This document shows positions 26,623 to 34,732 of a stretch of 64,000 nucleotides of DNA, one piece after another. The first letter of the stretch is position 1. The number at the start of each line of letters is the position of its first letter. The translations under genes and the position numbers were made by a program. The DNA lies in NCBI RefSeq assembly GCF_013359775.1, contig NZ_JABMCI010000069.1, positions 1-64,000 of the forward strand, read 5' to 3'. The notes below the pieces were generated by a model, which did no database searches, was not told the origin of the DNA, and saw nothing but the letters and a program-made list of their open reading frames with translations. This DNA is from Cellulomonas humilata (GTDB taxonomy: Bacteria > Actinomycetota > Actinomycetes > Actinomycetales > Cellulomonadaceae).

Positions 26623-27063
26623 GTGGGCGATGTGCGAGATCTCCGGAGCGCGGCCAGCGTGCGCCGTCGAGACGCCCAGGCCGTCGTCGGCGAGCTCGTG
26701 GTCCAGGCGGAGCGCTCGGCACCCCGGGCCGTGCGGCACTGGGTCATGCGGACCATCGCCGACGCCGACGTCGGGGGAGCGCCCAACCAGGTGGTCGAGC
26801 TGCTCACGGCCGAGCTGGTGTCGAACGCGGTCGTGCACGGTCCCGACGGTGGCGACGTGCGGGTCGAGGTCCGGATCGACGGTGCGACGGTCCGCGTGAG
26901 CGTCCGCGACACCGGCGGTGGCACCCCGACGGTCGGCCACCCGGAGCCGACGGCACCGAGCGGGCGCGGTCTGGCGCTCGTCGAGGCGCTGTCCACCGAC
27001 TGGGGCATCCACCCCCACCGCGACGGCAAGACGGTGTGGTTCGAGGTCCGGACGGACGAGTGA
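26623..27063 (+). CDS. RsbW/SpoIIAB-like ATP-binding regulatory protein
   Basis: The 146-residue GHKL ATPase has an N-box ELVSNAVVHG, G1-like RDTGGG and G2-like SGRGLALVEAL. Such stand-alone ATPases in actinobacteria act as anti-sigma factors or serine kinases of anti-anti-sigma proteins. No SpoIIAA-like or PP2C gene is adjacent, so the partner is unknown. The GTG at 26623 is the first in-frame start. Confidence 0.85.
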   Translation: MGDVRDLRSAASVRRRDAQAVVGELVVQAERSAPRAVRHWVMRTIADADVGGAPNQVVELLTAELVSNAVVHGPDGGDVRVEVRIDGATVRVSVRDTGGGTPTVGHPEPTAPSGRGLALVEALSTDWGIHPHRDGKTVWFEVRTDE

Positions 27064-27252
27064 CCGGACGAGCCGGCCCGACACGCCCGGGATGTCTGGC
27101 AGTTCCGGATGTCACGCGGAGGTCCTCGGGCGCTGCTCATGGCGGCCCCGGAGGGGGCTCCTAGTGCGCTGGCCTGCGCCTCGACAGTGCGCGCCGGGCC
27201 TGTGCAGCGTAGTTTCGGTGGCGGACGACCAGGAGCGAGGGGCAACCACACC

Positions 27253-28875
27253 ATGAGCGAGCGCACCGACGGGCAGAACTCGTCGACGACGACGACTCGA
27301 CTGCCGGACATCCGCGCCGAGGTGCGCGAGGACGGCACGGGGGAGATCTCGGTCGACGGCGTCATCGAGCGGGTGCGCATGGCCACCCTGGCCGAGGCGG
27401 GCGCGGCGATCACCAGCCGCATCGCCGGTCTGGCCGGCTCGCTCGGGCGGCCGGTGCCGGTGCAGGTGCGGGACCCCGACGGCGTCTGGTCGCTGCTGAT
27501 CCACCCGGACGGCCTCGTCGACGAGGCACCCGGGGACCCGTCGTCCGACGACGCCGACGCCGACGGTGCGCCGCAGTCCGGCCCGGTCGACGAGGTCGGC
27601 GACGCCGACCAGAAGCGTGCCGACGAGAAGCGCCCCGGCGACGCACCCGCTCCGGAGCGTCCCGCCACCCCGACCTCCGTCACCACCAGCCCCGAGGCCC
27701 CGCCCGCCGGCTCGGTCCCGTCCACCCCGTCGGCCGGTCTGCCGATCCCCGTCACGACGGCGCCCCCCGCCGGTGCGAGCGCGCCCACGGCCCCGCCGTC
27801 ACCCGCCCGCGGACCCGCGGCGACGCGCGGAGCGTCCACGCGTCCGCAGGACGCGACCCCGACGACGGACGCCGCCGGCACGAGCAGCCTGACCGGCAAC
27901 CGCCTGAGCTCTCCCGCGCCGGCCAGCTCGTCGCAGCCGCTGCCCACGCTGGACGACCTCCTCGCCGCGCGTCACCCCGCCGCGACCGGCGGCCCCGCCG
28001 AGCACGGGTGGCAGGCGGGCATCCGGCGGCTGACGTTCGGCGGCATCTCGCCCGCGCCCGGACGGGTGGAGCGGCGTCGGCGCATCGCGTCGGCCTCGGT
28101 GCGCCGCACCCTGGACGGTCCCAAGACGATCGTGGTGATCAATCCCAAGGGTGGCGCCCACAAGACGACCGCCACGATGCTGCTGGCCGCGACGTTCGGG
28201 CTCCAGCGCGGCGGGTACACGCTGGCGTGGGACAACAACGAGACCCGGGGCACCCTCGGCTGGCGCTCCTCGCACGCCGACCACACCCGCACCGCGGTGG
28301 ACCTGCTGAACGCGCTGCCCGTGCTCGGCGACGAGGGCACCGTGCGCATCGGCGACCTCGACGGGTTCGTCCGCACGCAGCCCAGCGAGCAGTTCGACGT
28401 GCTGGCGTCCGACGAGAACTCCGCGTCGGCGTCGTCGGTCGACGCCGACTCGTTCAGCTCCCTGCACCAGGTGCTCTCGCGCTTCTACCGCGTGCTCGTC
28501 ATCGACACGGGCAACAACATGCGGGCCTCGAACTGGCAGGCGGCCGTGGGTGCGGCCGACCAGATCGTCGTCGTCTCGACCGTCCGCGAGGACACCGCGC
28601 AGTCCGCCGCGTGGGCCCTGGACGCGCTGCGCGCCACCGGTCACGACGAGGCGGTCCGGCGTGCGGTCACCGTCCTGTCGGCACCCGAGCCCAAGGTGGA
28701 CAAGGACCTGCAGAAGCGCCTGCGGTCCCACTTCGGCGCCCTCACGCGGGCCGTGCTGGAGGTGCCGCACGACAAGGCCCTGGTCGCCGGCGGGCCCATC
28801 GACTACGACGCCCTGAGCACGACCACGCGCGACGCCTGGCTCCGCGTCACCGCCGTGGTGGCCGACGGTCTCTGA
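27253..28875 (+). CDS. ParA/MinD-like ATPase with Pro-rich N-terminal region and variant P-loop
   Basis: The 540-residue protein has three parts. Residues 1-95 form a small alpha/beta domain, ~96-245 are a disordered Pro/Ala/Thr-rich linker, and ~280-540 are a deviant Walker A ATPase. The P-loop reads NPKGGAHKTTATML: both lysines are kept, but the usual KGGVGKTT has AH where VG is expected. VLVIDTGNNMRAS is the Walker B part. This layout is seen in MinD-like ATPases linked to septum placement or type VII secretion, but no esx or ecc gene is here. AGGAGCGAGGGG precedes the ATG. Confidence 0.82.
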   Translation: MSERTDGQNSSTTTTRLPDIRAEVREDGTGEISVDGVIERVRMATLAEAGAAITSRIAGLAGSLGRPVPVQVRDPDGVWSLLIHPDGLVDEAPGDPSSDDADADGAPQSGPVDEVGDADQKRADEKRPGDAPAPERPATPTSVTTSPEAPPAGSVPSTPSAGLPIPVTTAPPAGASAPTAPPSPARGPAATRGASTRPQDATPTTDAAGTSSLTGNRLSSPAPASSSQPLPTLDDLLAARHPAATGGPAEHGWQAGIRRLTFGGISPAPGRVERRRRIASASVRRTLDGPKTIVVINPKGGAHKTTATMLLAATFGLQRGGYTLAWDNNETRGTLGWRSSHADHTRTAVDLLNALPVLGDEGTVRIGDLDGFVRTQPSEQFDVLASDENSASASSVDADSFSSLHQVLSRFYRVLVIDTGNNMRASNWQAAVGAADQIVVVSTVREDTAQSAAWALDALRATGHDEAVRRAVTVLSAPEPKVDKDLQKRLRSHFGALTRAVLEVPHDKALVAGGPIDYDALSTTTRDAWLRVTAVVADGL

Positions 28876-28964
28876 GAACTCGCCCGCAGGGGCGTGCAAG
28901 ATCCCACGCGCTCGCGACAGAGTGCAGGTGTAGGCCTTCGTCCGACCACCACCAGGGGAGCACC

Positions 28965-29531
28965 GTGCCGTCGCGGACATCGAGCACGCCGGACAGCGAG
29001 ACCGGCGACGTGCCGACGGGCATCGGGGACGCTGGGGGCCCTGCGGACACGGCGCACGACGCCGCCTGGTTCGAGGCGCTGGTCCGCGCGCACGCCACCG
29101 CCGTGCACCGCTTCGTGGTCCGTCGCGCGGGCCGTGAGGAGGCCGAGGACCTGGCCGCCGACGTGCTGACGATCGCGTGGCGACGACGCGCGGACGTGCC
29201 GGACGGCGCCGAGCTGCCCTGGCTGTACCGCACCGCGGGGTTCGTCGTCGCCAACCACCGGCGCAAGAGCCGCCCCATCCCGGTCGCGGACGTGCCCGAC
29301 GAGGTCGACTCCGACGACCCGGCCGTCCGCGCGGTGCAGGAGGAGCGCGTCCGCGAGGTGCTCGGCGCCCTGAGCGCCCGCGACCGGGAGGTCCTGCTGC
29401 TCAACGCGTGGGAGGGGCTCACCGGCGACGGGCTGGCCCAGGTGCTCGGCATCGGCCGCGGCGGGGCGGACGCCGCGCTCAGCCGCGCGCGGGCCCGGTT
29501 GCGTGAGGTCTGGGCGGCTGCGGAGGCCTGA
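28965..29531 (+). CDS. ECF-type RNA polymerase sigma factor
   Basis: In this 188-residue protein sigma-2 is FEALVRAHATAVHRFVVRR with EEAEDLAADVLTIAWRR, and sigma-4 is LSARDREVLLLNAWEGLT with LAQVLGIGRGGADAALSRA. CAGGGGAG before the GTG start is a good ribosome site. The following gene, encoding a membrane protein, begins 67 bases later, the usual place for an anti-sigma or sensor partner. Confidence 0.9.
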   Translation: MPSRTSSTPDSETGDVPTGIGDAGGPADTAHDAAWFEALVRAHATAVHRFVVRRAGREEAEDLAADVLTIAWRRRADVPDGAELPWLYRTAGFVVANHRRKSRPIPVADVPDEVDSDDPAVRAVQEERVREVLGALSARDREVLLLNAWEGLTGDGLAQVLGIGRGGADAALSRARARLREVWAAAEA

Positions 29532-29598
29532 CCTGCAAGGTGCGGGCCCCTCGGCACACAGGAGGGGTAGAGGGGCACCGCGAACCAGGAGGCAGTCC

Positions 29599-30987
29599 AT
29601 GAACGACCGCGAGCACGACCGCACCGAGCACGAGCCCACCGAGGACGTGGCCTTCGCCCGCCTCCAGGCGGCCGACCCCGCCGCCGGCAGCGAGCCGAAC
29701 CTGCCGGCGCTGTACGCAGCCGTCGCCGAGGGGACCGGCATCGCCGTGACCGCCCCGCAGGACGAGCTCGCGGCCCGCCGGAACCGTCGGGCACCGCGCT
29801 GGATCACGATCGCGGCGGCCGTCGCCGGGGTCGCGGTGATCGGCGGGGGCAGCTACGCGTTCGGCCTCAACAACGCTCCGCCGGCAGTGACGGCCGAGCC
29901 GGCGATCTCGCTCGGGCAGGCGCCCGGCGCCGAGGTCGCGCGCGACGAGGCGGCGACGTCGATGGCGGCCGGGGGACCGGAGTCCGCCAAGCTGATGTAC
30001 CCCTGGTACGGCGGCCGGACGGTGTTCACCGCGTCCGGGCTGTCCACCGACGGGGGCTCAGGCGGCGCGTGGGGGTTCGACGCCGCGGGCACCTACTCGG
30101 AGGCGACCGTCACGGCTGCCGCTGCGGCGCTGGGCGTCGACGGGCAGCCGCGGCAGGAGTACGGCAACTGGTCGGTCGGGCCGACCGACGGCTCCGGTCC
30201 GTCGGTCTCGCTGTCCGCGGACGGCCTGTCGAGCCTGTCGTACTACGACCCGACGCGGGACCCGTGGAACTGCCAGCTCTCTCCCGACGGTGCCGTGCAG
30301 CCCGACTCCGGGACCACCGAGGGTGGGGTCGCCCTGCCCGAGCCGGCGATCGACGGCGGGGAGACCAAGTGCCCGGCCCCCCTGGACGCACCGACGGGGG
30401 ACGCCGCGGTCCAGCAGGCCACGGACGTCCTCGTCGCGCTCGGCATCGACGTCGCCGACTACCAGCTCACCGCCTCGACCGAGGCGTCCGGCCCGCAGGT
30501 GACGTACGTGACCGCCAGCCAGACGCTCGACGGGCAGCTCACGGGCGTCACGGCGAGCGTCACGGTCGTGGCCGACGGGGTCCAGTCGGTGTACGCCCCG
30601 CTGGCGCCGATGGTGGAGCTGGGCACGTACGACGTGGTGAGCCCGACCGAGGCCGTCGAGCGGCTGGGCGACCCGCGGTTCGGCGTCTCCGGAGGGGGCG
30701 GCGTGATCCCGCTGGCCGCCGAGAGCGCGCGCGTGGCCGACGACTCCGTGAGCTCGCCGGTCCAGTCGGAGCCGACGGTCCCCGAGACGCCCTCTGCCGG
30801 CAGCCCGCTGGCCTGGCCGGTGCAGGAGGTCACCCTGGTGTCCGCGCGTCTGGGCGTCGCCCTGACCACCCTGCCGACGGGCGCGTCGGTGCTGGTGCCC
30901 ACGTACGAGCTCGCGGACGCCGACGGCGTCACGTGGAGCGTCATCGCGGTCGTGGACGACCAGCTGGATTTCTCCGCGGCGGGCTGA
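29599..30987 (+). CDS. Membrane-anchored partner of ECF sigma factor
   Basis: The 462-residue protein has a cytoplasmic ~75-residue N-terminus (EDVAFARLQAADPAAGSEPN), one transmembrane helix (WITIAAAVAGVAVIGGGS, ~76-97) and a ~360-residue outside domain rich in Gly/Ser/Thr. There is no zinc anti-sigma motif. The N-terminal LQAADPA-type segment is often seen in actinobacterial proteins paired with ECF factors. CCAGGAGG precedes the ATG, and a strong terminator follows at 31016. Confidence 0.8.
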   Translation: MNDREHDRTEHEPTEDVAFARLQAADPAAGSEPNLPALYAAVAEGTGIAVTAPQDELAARRNRRAPRWITIAAAVAGVAVIGGGSYAFGLNNAPPAVTAEPAISLGQAPGAEVARDEAATSMAAGGPESAKLMYPWYGGRTVFTASGLSTDGGSGGAWGFDAAGTYSEATVTAAAAALGVDGQPRQEYGNWSVGPTDGSGPSVSLSADGLSSLSYYDPTRDPWNCQLSPDGAVQPDSGTTEGGVALPEPAIDGGETKCPAPLDAPTGDAAVQQATDVLVALGIDVADYQLTASTEASGPQVTYVTASQTLDGQLTGVTASVTVVADGVQSVYAPLAPMVELGTYDVVSPTEAVERLGDPRFGVSGGGGVIPLAAESARVADDSVSSPVQSEPTVPETPSAGSPLAWPVQEVTLVSARLGVALTTLPTGASVLVPTYELADADGVTWSVIAVVDDQLDFSAAG

Positions 30988-31015
30988 CCCCCCCGGAAGC
31001 CCTGCGGAGAAAGCA

Positions 31016-31056
31016 CGAAGGCCGGCCGGCGTCGGAGGGACGCCGACCGGCCTTCG
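31016..31056 (+). terminator. Strong hairpin terminator
   Basis: Arms 31016-31033 (CGAAGGCCGGCCGGCGTC) and 31039-31056 pair at 17 of 18 positions around a 5-base loop, 29 bases after the stop of the membrane protein gene. There is no U-tract, as is usual in high-GC actinobacteria. Confidence 0.8.
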
Positions 31057-31086
31057 TCACGCCCGACGGTCGGTGCACGGCCCGCC

Positions 31087-31140
31087 GAGCACAACCTGGG
31101 TGCCGTTCCGACCGCGCGATCCGCGACCCAGGTTGTTCTC
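31087..31140. repeat. Intergenic inverted repeat, GAG(C/A)ACAAC family, copy 1
   Basis: GAGCACAACCTGGGT (31087-31101) and ACCCAGGTTGTTCTC (31126-31140) pair with one mismatch around a 24-base spacer. The outer part GAG-N-ACAAC is shared with the palindrome at 31485-31542. The 64-residue gene at 31265 lies between the two. Confidence 0.6.
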
Positions 31141-31264
31141 GCTCAGACGCTCGAGGGCGCCGAACCGGCGGCATTCACCCCGCGGGCGTCCCGGGTGGTC
31201 CGCGCGAGCGCGTGAGTACCCTCACCGGCATGGGCGGAGGAGACGAGGGCAGATCCGGGTACAC

Positions 31265-31459
31265 GTGGAACCGATCACCTCCTTCGAGCGCGACCGTCGC
31301 GTCCTGGCCCGGATGATCGACGCCGGCGAGGCGAACGAGACCGAGGTCGAGGCCTACGAGATGGTCTCCGACCCGGCCGTCCGGGACCTCAACCGGCAGC
31401 AGCGTAGCCGTGCCGGCCAGTACCTTCGCCGCCTGCGACGCCGCACCCGCCACACCTGA
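31265..31459 (+). CDS. Small highly charged hypothetical protein, 64 residues
   Basis: The GTG at 31265 opens a compact, strongly codon-biased frame (SFERDRRVLARMIDAGEANE, ending GQYLRRLRRRTRHT). It is helical with a very basic C-terminus and could bind nucleic acid. GGAGGAGACGAG upstream is a ribosome site, somewhat far from the GTG. No family is recognised. It is flanked by two inverted repeats. Confidence 0.6.
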   Translation: MEPITSFERDRRVLARMIDAGEANETEVEAYEMVSDPAVRDLNRQQRSRAGQYLRRLRRRTRHT

Positions 31460-31484
31460 CTCGGTCAACCTCCCGGGCACAAGC

Positions 31485-31542
31485 GCGAGAACAACGTTGG
31501 ACGTCTTCTGCGCTGTCATACGGCGTGCAACGTTGTTCTCGC
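31485..31542. repeat. Intergenic inverted repeat, GAG(C/A)ACAAC family, copy 2
   Basis: GCGAGAACAACGTTG (31485-31499) and CAACGTTGTTCTCGC (31528-31542) form a perfect 15-bp inverted repeat with a 28-base spacer. Each arm itself contains the palindrome CAACGTTG. It shares TTGTTCTC with the right arm of the repeat at 31087. It starts 25 bases after the 64-residue gene. Confidence 0.7.
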
Positions 31543-31631
31543 CTTCGGGGATCGGGACGCGCGGCCCCCGGCGACGTCGGGCAGGCCGGACGTGCAGACC
31601 CACGTCGGTCGTTGCTGACAGACTCGCGGGC

Positions 31632-31709
31632 ATGGGTGAACGGACCGAGAAGCTGCTCCTGCTGGACACCGCGTCGCTGTACTTCCGCGCTGGAGCGCTT
31701 CCGTGGTGA
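31632..31709 (+). pseudogene. Orphan 5' fragment of the 5'-3' exonuclease gene
   Basis: The ATG at 31632 encodes MGERTEKLLLLDTASLYFRA and then leaves homology, stopping at 31709. From base 31647 to 31690 the DNA repeats the first codons of the intact exonuclease gene (31962-32005). The differences are third-base or synonymous changes (GCG/GCC, CTG/TTG, CGC/CGG, GCT/GCG). This is therefore a second, diverged copy of the gene's 5' end, cut off by the segment carrying the 83-residue gene. Confidence 0.75.
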
Positions 31710-31961
31710 TCCGAATGCGCCGCGTGGGTCAACGGCGCACGTGGCCCTTCTTCCAGATTCGCGCGGTGTACGAGATCGTCATTGCAGAGGGAAGCCGCGA
31801 GATCTTCAACGACACGACGATGGCGCCGTCAGCAGTCCTCGTCTCGCGAGGGAAGATCCACCCGATCGACTCCTATGACTGGATTGCCGCTGCCGACCAC
31901 GTCTCCTCGTCAGGCGAGGCAGCCTGGGTCACTGATCCCTTCGGAGGGCGTTGAGATGGCG
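31691..31961 (+). mobile_element. Putative insertion flanked by a 44-base imperfect direct repeat
   Basis: About 270 bases separate the two copies of the exonuclease 5' end (31647-31690 and 31962-32005). The inserted segment holds one small gene of visibly lower GC than its surroundings and supplies a new ribosome site and start for the exonuclease. The pattern is that of an element that entered the 5' end of a gene while carrying a replacement 5' end. No integrase remains, so the boundaries and mechanism are inferred. Confidence 0.5.
31703..31954 (+). CDS. Foreign-looking hypothetical protein inside the exonuclease locus
   Basis: The product has 83 residues from the GTG at 31703 (79 from the ATG at 31715), with an aromatic- and acid-containing middle (WPFFQIRAVYEIVIAEGS) and no recognised family. 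Codon use is much less GC-biased than in neighbouring genes (codons such as ATT, GCA, TCA, TAT), a sign of transfer. Its stop lies 1 base before the exonuclease ATG, and the exonuclease ribosome site GGAGG (31943-31947) is inside its last codons. Confidence 0.6.
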   Translation: MVIRMRRVGQRRTWPFFQIRAVYEIVIAEGSREIFNDTTMAPSAVLVSRGKIHPIDSYDWIAAADHVSSSGEAAWVTDPFGGR

Positions 31962-32894
31962 GAGAAGCTGCTCCTGCTGGACACCGCCTCGTTGTACTTC
32001 CGGGCGTACTTCGGGGTGCCCGACTCCGTGAAGGCTCCGGACGGGACGCCTGTGAACGCGGTGCGTGGGCTGCTCGACATGATCGCGCGGCTGGTCAACG
32101 ACCACCGGCCCACGCGGCTGGTCATGTGCTGGGACGACGACTGGCGCCCGCAGTTCCGGGTCGACGCGATCCCGTCGTACAAGGCGCACCGCGTGGCGGT
32201 CGAGGTGCCCGGCACCACGGGGGTCGAGGAGGTGCCGGACACCCTCTCGCCGCAGGTGCCGATCATCGTCGAGGTGCTCAAGGCGCTGGGAATCGCACGC
32301 GTCGGGGTGCCCGGCTACGAGGCGGACGACGTGATCGGCACGCTGGTCGCACGCGAGGTGGCCAAGAAGGACCGCGCCCCGGTGGACGTGATCACGGGGG
32401 ACCGGGACCTGTTCCAGCTGGTCGACGACGCGGTCCCGGTGCGGGTGCTCTACACGATCCGGGGCATCAAGGACCTGATGGCCATCGACCAGGCGGTGCT
32501 CAAGGAGAAGTACGCGGTCTCGTCGGGACCCGGCTACGCCGACATGGCCGTGCTGCGCGGCGACCCGAGCGACGGGCTGCCCGGCGTGCCGGGGATCGGC
32601 GAGAAGACGGCCGCGCAGCTGGTGCACCGGTACGGCTCGTTGCAGGGGATCCTCGCCGCGCGCGACGCCGGCGACCCGGGCCTGACCGCGACGCAGCGTC
32701 GGCGGCTGGTCGAGTCGGCCGACTACCTGGCGGTCGCGCCGGCGGTCGTGCGGGTGGCGCCGGACGCTCCCGTCGGGGAGCTCGACGACCGGCTGCCGAG
32801 CGTCGTCGCGGACGCCGGGGCGCTCGTCGCGCTGGCCGAGACGTGGGGGCTGTCGTCGAGCGTGAAGCGGGTGGTGGACGCGCTCGCCGGGTGA
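31956..32894 (+). CDS. 5'-3' exonuclease, PolA N-terminal/FEN-like
   Basis: The 312-residue protein has the PIN-like 5'-nuclease fold: LLLLDTASLYFRAYFG, VMCWDDDWRPQFR, YEADDVIGTLVAREV, VDVITGDRDLFQLVDD, then the helix-hairpin-helix GLPGVPGIGEKTAAQLV. The acidic metal-binding residues of these blocks are all present. No polymerase domain is attached, as usual for stand-alone actinobacterial forms that process RNA primers or flaps. The 5' end of the gene lies in a rearranged locus, and its ribosome site is provided by the inserted upstream gene. Confidence 0.92.
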   Translation: MAEKLLLLDTASLYFRAYFGVPDSVKAPDGTPVNAVRGLLDMIARLVNDHRPTRLVMCWDDDWRPQFRVDAIPSYKAHRVAVEVPGTTGVEEVPDTLSPQVPIIVEVLKALGIARVGVPGYEADDVIGTLVAREVAKKDRAPVDVITGDRDLFQLVDDAVPVRVLYTIRGIKDLMAIDQAVLKEKYAVSSGPGYADMAVLRGDPSDGLPGVPGIGEKTAAQLVHRYGSLQGILAARDAGDPGLTATQRRRLVESADYLAVAPAVVRVAPDAPVGELDDRLPSVVADAGALVALAETWGLSSSVKRVVDALAG

Positions 32895-32962
32895 AAGTCG
32901 GGCTCGACCCGAGAATCGGACGTATCAGACATGGACAAGCGTCCTCCTGCTCGGACGTGCGT

Positions 32963-32974
32963 TACCGACCGGTA
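32963..32974. promoter_or_regulatory. TetR-like operator candidate upstream of doxX-like gene
   Basis: TACCGACCGGTA consists of TACCG and CGGTA around a 2-base centre, a form common in actinobacterial TetR-family operators. It lies 74 bases before the DoxX-type gene. No TetR gene is in the window. Confidence 0.4.
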
Positions 32975-33047
32975 GCCACGGCCCCGCCGGAGATCACCGG
33001 CACCCTGCGCCCCGACCCCCGGGGTCTCGACCGGAAAGGCACGTCCC

Positions 33048-33614
33048 ATGTCTTCTGCCCGCACCCTGACGTCCACTGTGTCGAAGCGGCACCCCGCGCC
33101 ACGGACGTCGGCCCCCGTGCCGAGCAACACGTTCGCTCCCTCCGTCCCCCCGGCCTCGATGCTCGACCGCGCGGTCGCTGGACTGGCGACCGTGCTGACC
33201 CGCTACTCGATCACCGCACTCCGGATCAGCCTCGGGCTGGTGTTCCTCGGCTTCGGCGTCCTGAAGTTCTTCCCCGGCATGAGCCCGGCGGCGGAGCTGG
33301 CCGAGCGGACCATCGGCACGCTGACGTTCGGCCTCGTCGGCCCCACGGCGGCCCTGCTGCTGACCGCGATCATGGAGACCGTCATCGGGCTCACGCTGGT
33401 CACGGGACTGTTCCTGCGCACCGGCCTGGTCATCCTCGCCGCGGCGCTGGTCGGCATCATGTCGCCGATCGTGCTCTTCTACGGCGAGCTGTTCCCCGCC
33501 GGCGGACCGACCCTGACGGGTCAGTACGTGCTGAAGGACATCGTGCTCGCGTGCGCGGGCGCGGTCATCGGCGCCGCGGCGCTCGGTGCACGGCTGCGCC
33601 TCCCGCAGGAGTGA
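33048..33614 (+). CDS. DoxX-family membrane protein
   Basis: This 188-residue protein has a polar ~50-residue start and four transmembrane helices in the DoxX pattern (ALRISLGLVFLGFGVLKF, then AALLLTAIMETVIGLTLVTG). DoxX-like proteins are linked to thiosulfate/quinone or redox-stress systems, with the function often unknown. A TACCG-AC-CGGTA site upstream may bind a TetR-type repressor. Confidence 0.82.
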   Translation: MSSARTLTSTVSKRHPAPRTSAPVPSNTFAPSVPPASMLDRAVAGLATVLTRYSITALRISLGLVFLGFGVLKFFPGMSPAAELAERTIGTLTFGLVGPTAALLLTAIMETVIGLTLVTGLFLRTGLVILAAALVGIMSPIVLFYGELFPAGGPTLTGQYVLKDIVLACAGAVIGAAALGARLRLPQE

Positions 33615-33620
33615 GCGGCG

Positions 33621-34145
33621 TCAGTCCTTCAGGAACACCTGGGGGCCCGCCTCGTGCCAGCCGTCCGCGGCGGCCGGGGCGGGTCCTCCTGCGTTCACGA
33701 CCAGCAGCTCGTCGCCGATGACGAGGTCGACGACGCCCCCGTCGGTCGACGTGCACCCGGTGGTCGGCAGCTCGCCGGTGGTCAGGCTCAGCACGCAGAG
33801 CAGGTGCGTCCGCGACACGCCGGCGTAGTAGCGCGTGTCGTCCGTCGCGGCGAGGAACCGGGTGCTGGCGGGGTCGATGAGGCTGCCGGTCAGGTCGTCG
33901 GCGTCGACGGTGTCCACCGACCGCTGGGGGTGGTCGAACACGGCGAGCGTGGTCGCAGGGTCCACGGCGGGCAGCGCGACGGGGATCTGCGCGAGCCGCA
34001 CCCAGATCATGCCGCTGGCCACCAGGGCGGCCGCGGCGACCAGGACGAGCGCGGTGAGCATGCTCGACCTGCGCCGGGGCGCCTGGTCGGCACCGAACCC
34101 GGTGAACGCGTCGGTGAAGAAGTCCGTGTCGTCGAACGTCGTCAT
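33621..34145 (-). CDS. Single-pass membrane protein of unknown function
   Basis: The 174-residue protein has a short acidic cytoplasmic start (TTFDDTDFFTDAF), one helix (LTALVLVAAAALVASGMIWV, ~29-48) and an extracytoplasmic beta-rich domain with two cysteines (HLLCVLSLTTGELPTTGC) that could form a disulfide. The family is not recognised. It converges with the DoxX gene, 6 bases apart. Confidence 0.7.
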   Translation of the reverse strand: MTTFDDTDFFTDAFTGFGADQAPRRRSSMLTALVLVAAAALVASGMIWVRLAQIPVALPAVDPATTLAVFDHPQRSVDTVDADDLTGSLIDPASTRFLAATDDTRYYAGVSRTHLLCVLSLTTGELPTTGCTSTDGGVVDLVIGDELLVVNAGGPAPAAADGWHEAGPQVFLKD

Positions 34146-34248
34146 GCCGTGCACATCGACGTGATCCGTGCCGGACGTGAGGGGCTGTGCACCGAATGCC
34201 CCCGTTCGGGTGCAGCGACCGTGCGAACGCAGGGCAGAATCACCTCCC

Positions 34249-34725
34249 GTGATCACGGTCAGCACGGACGGCTCCTGCCTGCGCAACCCCGGCGGGGCGA
34301 TCGGCTGGGCCTGGGCCAACCACGACGGCAGCAGCGCCAGCGGCGGTCACGCGTCCGGCACCAACCAGGTCGCCGAGCTCATGGCGGTCCTCGAGGCCAT
34401 CCGGTCGCACCCGGGTGACGAGCCGCTGGTGATCCAGGCCGACTCGCAGTACGCGATCAAGTGCTCGTCGGAGTGGGTGCACAGCTGGAAGCGCAAGGGC
34501 TGGCGGACTGCCGCCGGCGGACCGGTGCAGAACCTCGCCCTGATCCAGTCCATCGACGCCGCGATCGCGCAGCGGCCGGGTGGGGTGAGCTTCGTGTGGG
34601 TCCGCGGTCACCGCGGGGACGAGTTCAACGAGCGGGCCGACGAGCTGGCGGGGATCGCGGCGCGGAGCGTGCGCGACGACGCTCCGGCTCGGGCGACGGC
34701 CGCGGAGCCCGACGTCTTGTTCTAG
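34249..34725 (+). CDS. rnhA: Ribonuclease HI
   Basis: The 158-residue RNase H fold has its four catalytic acids visible: D in STDGSCLRNPGGAIG, E in NQVAELMAVLEAI, D in IQADSQYAIKC, and D near RGHRGDEFNERADELA, which also holds the conserved His. It cuts RNA in RNA:DNA hybrids, for example R-loops and primers. The GTG start at 34249 opens directly into the first strand; upstream frame is non-coding in character. Confidence 0.93.
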   Translation: MITVSTDGSCLRNPGGAIGWAWANHDGSSASGGHASGTNQVAELMAVLEAIRSHPGDEPLVIQADSQYAIKCSSEWVHSWKRKGWRTAAGGPVQNLALIQSIDAAIAQRPGGVSFVWVRGHRGDEFNERADELAGIAARSVRDDAPARATAAEPDVLF

Positions 34726-34732
34726 GGGGCGA

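Noticed and set aside
27253-28875. Type VII secretion locus
   Set aside because: The ParA-like protein resembles ATPases found near such loci, but no WXG100, EccC or EccD-like gene is adjacent.
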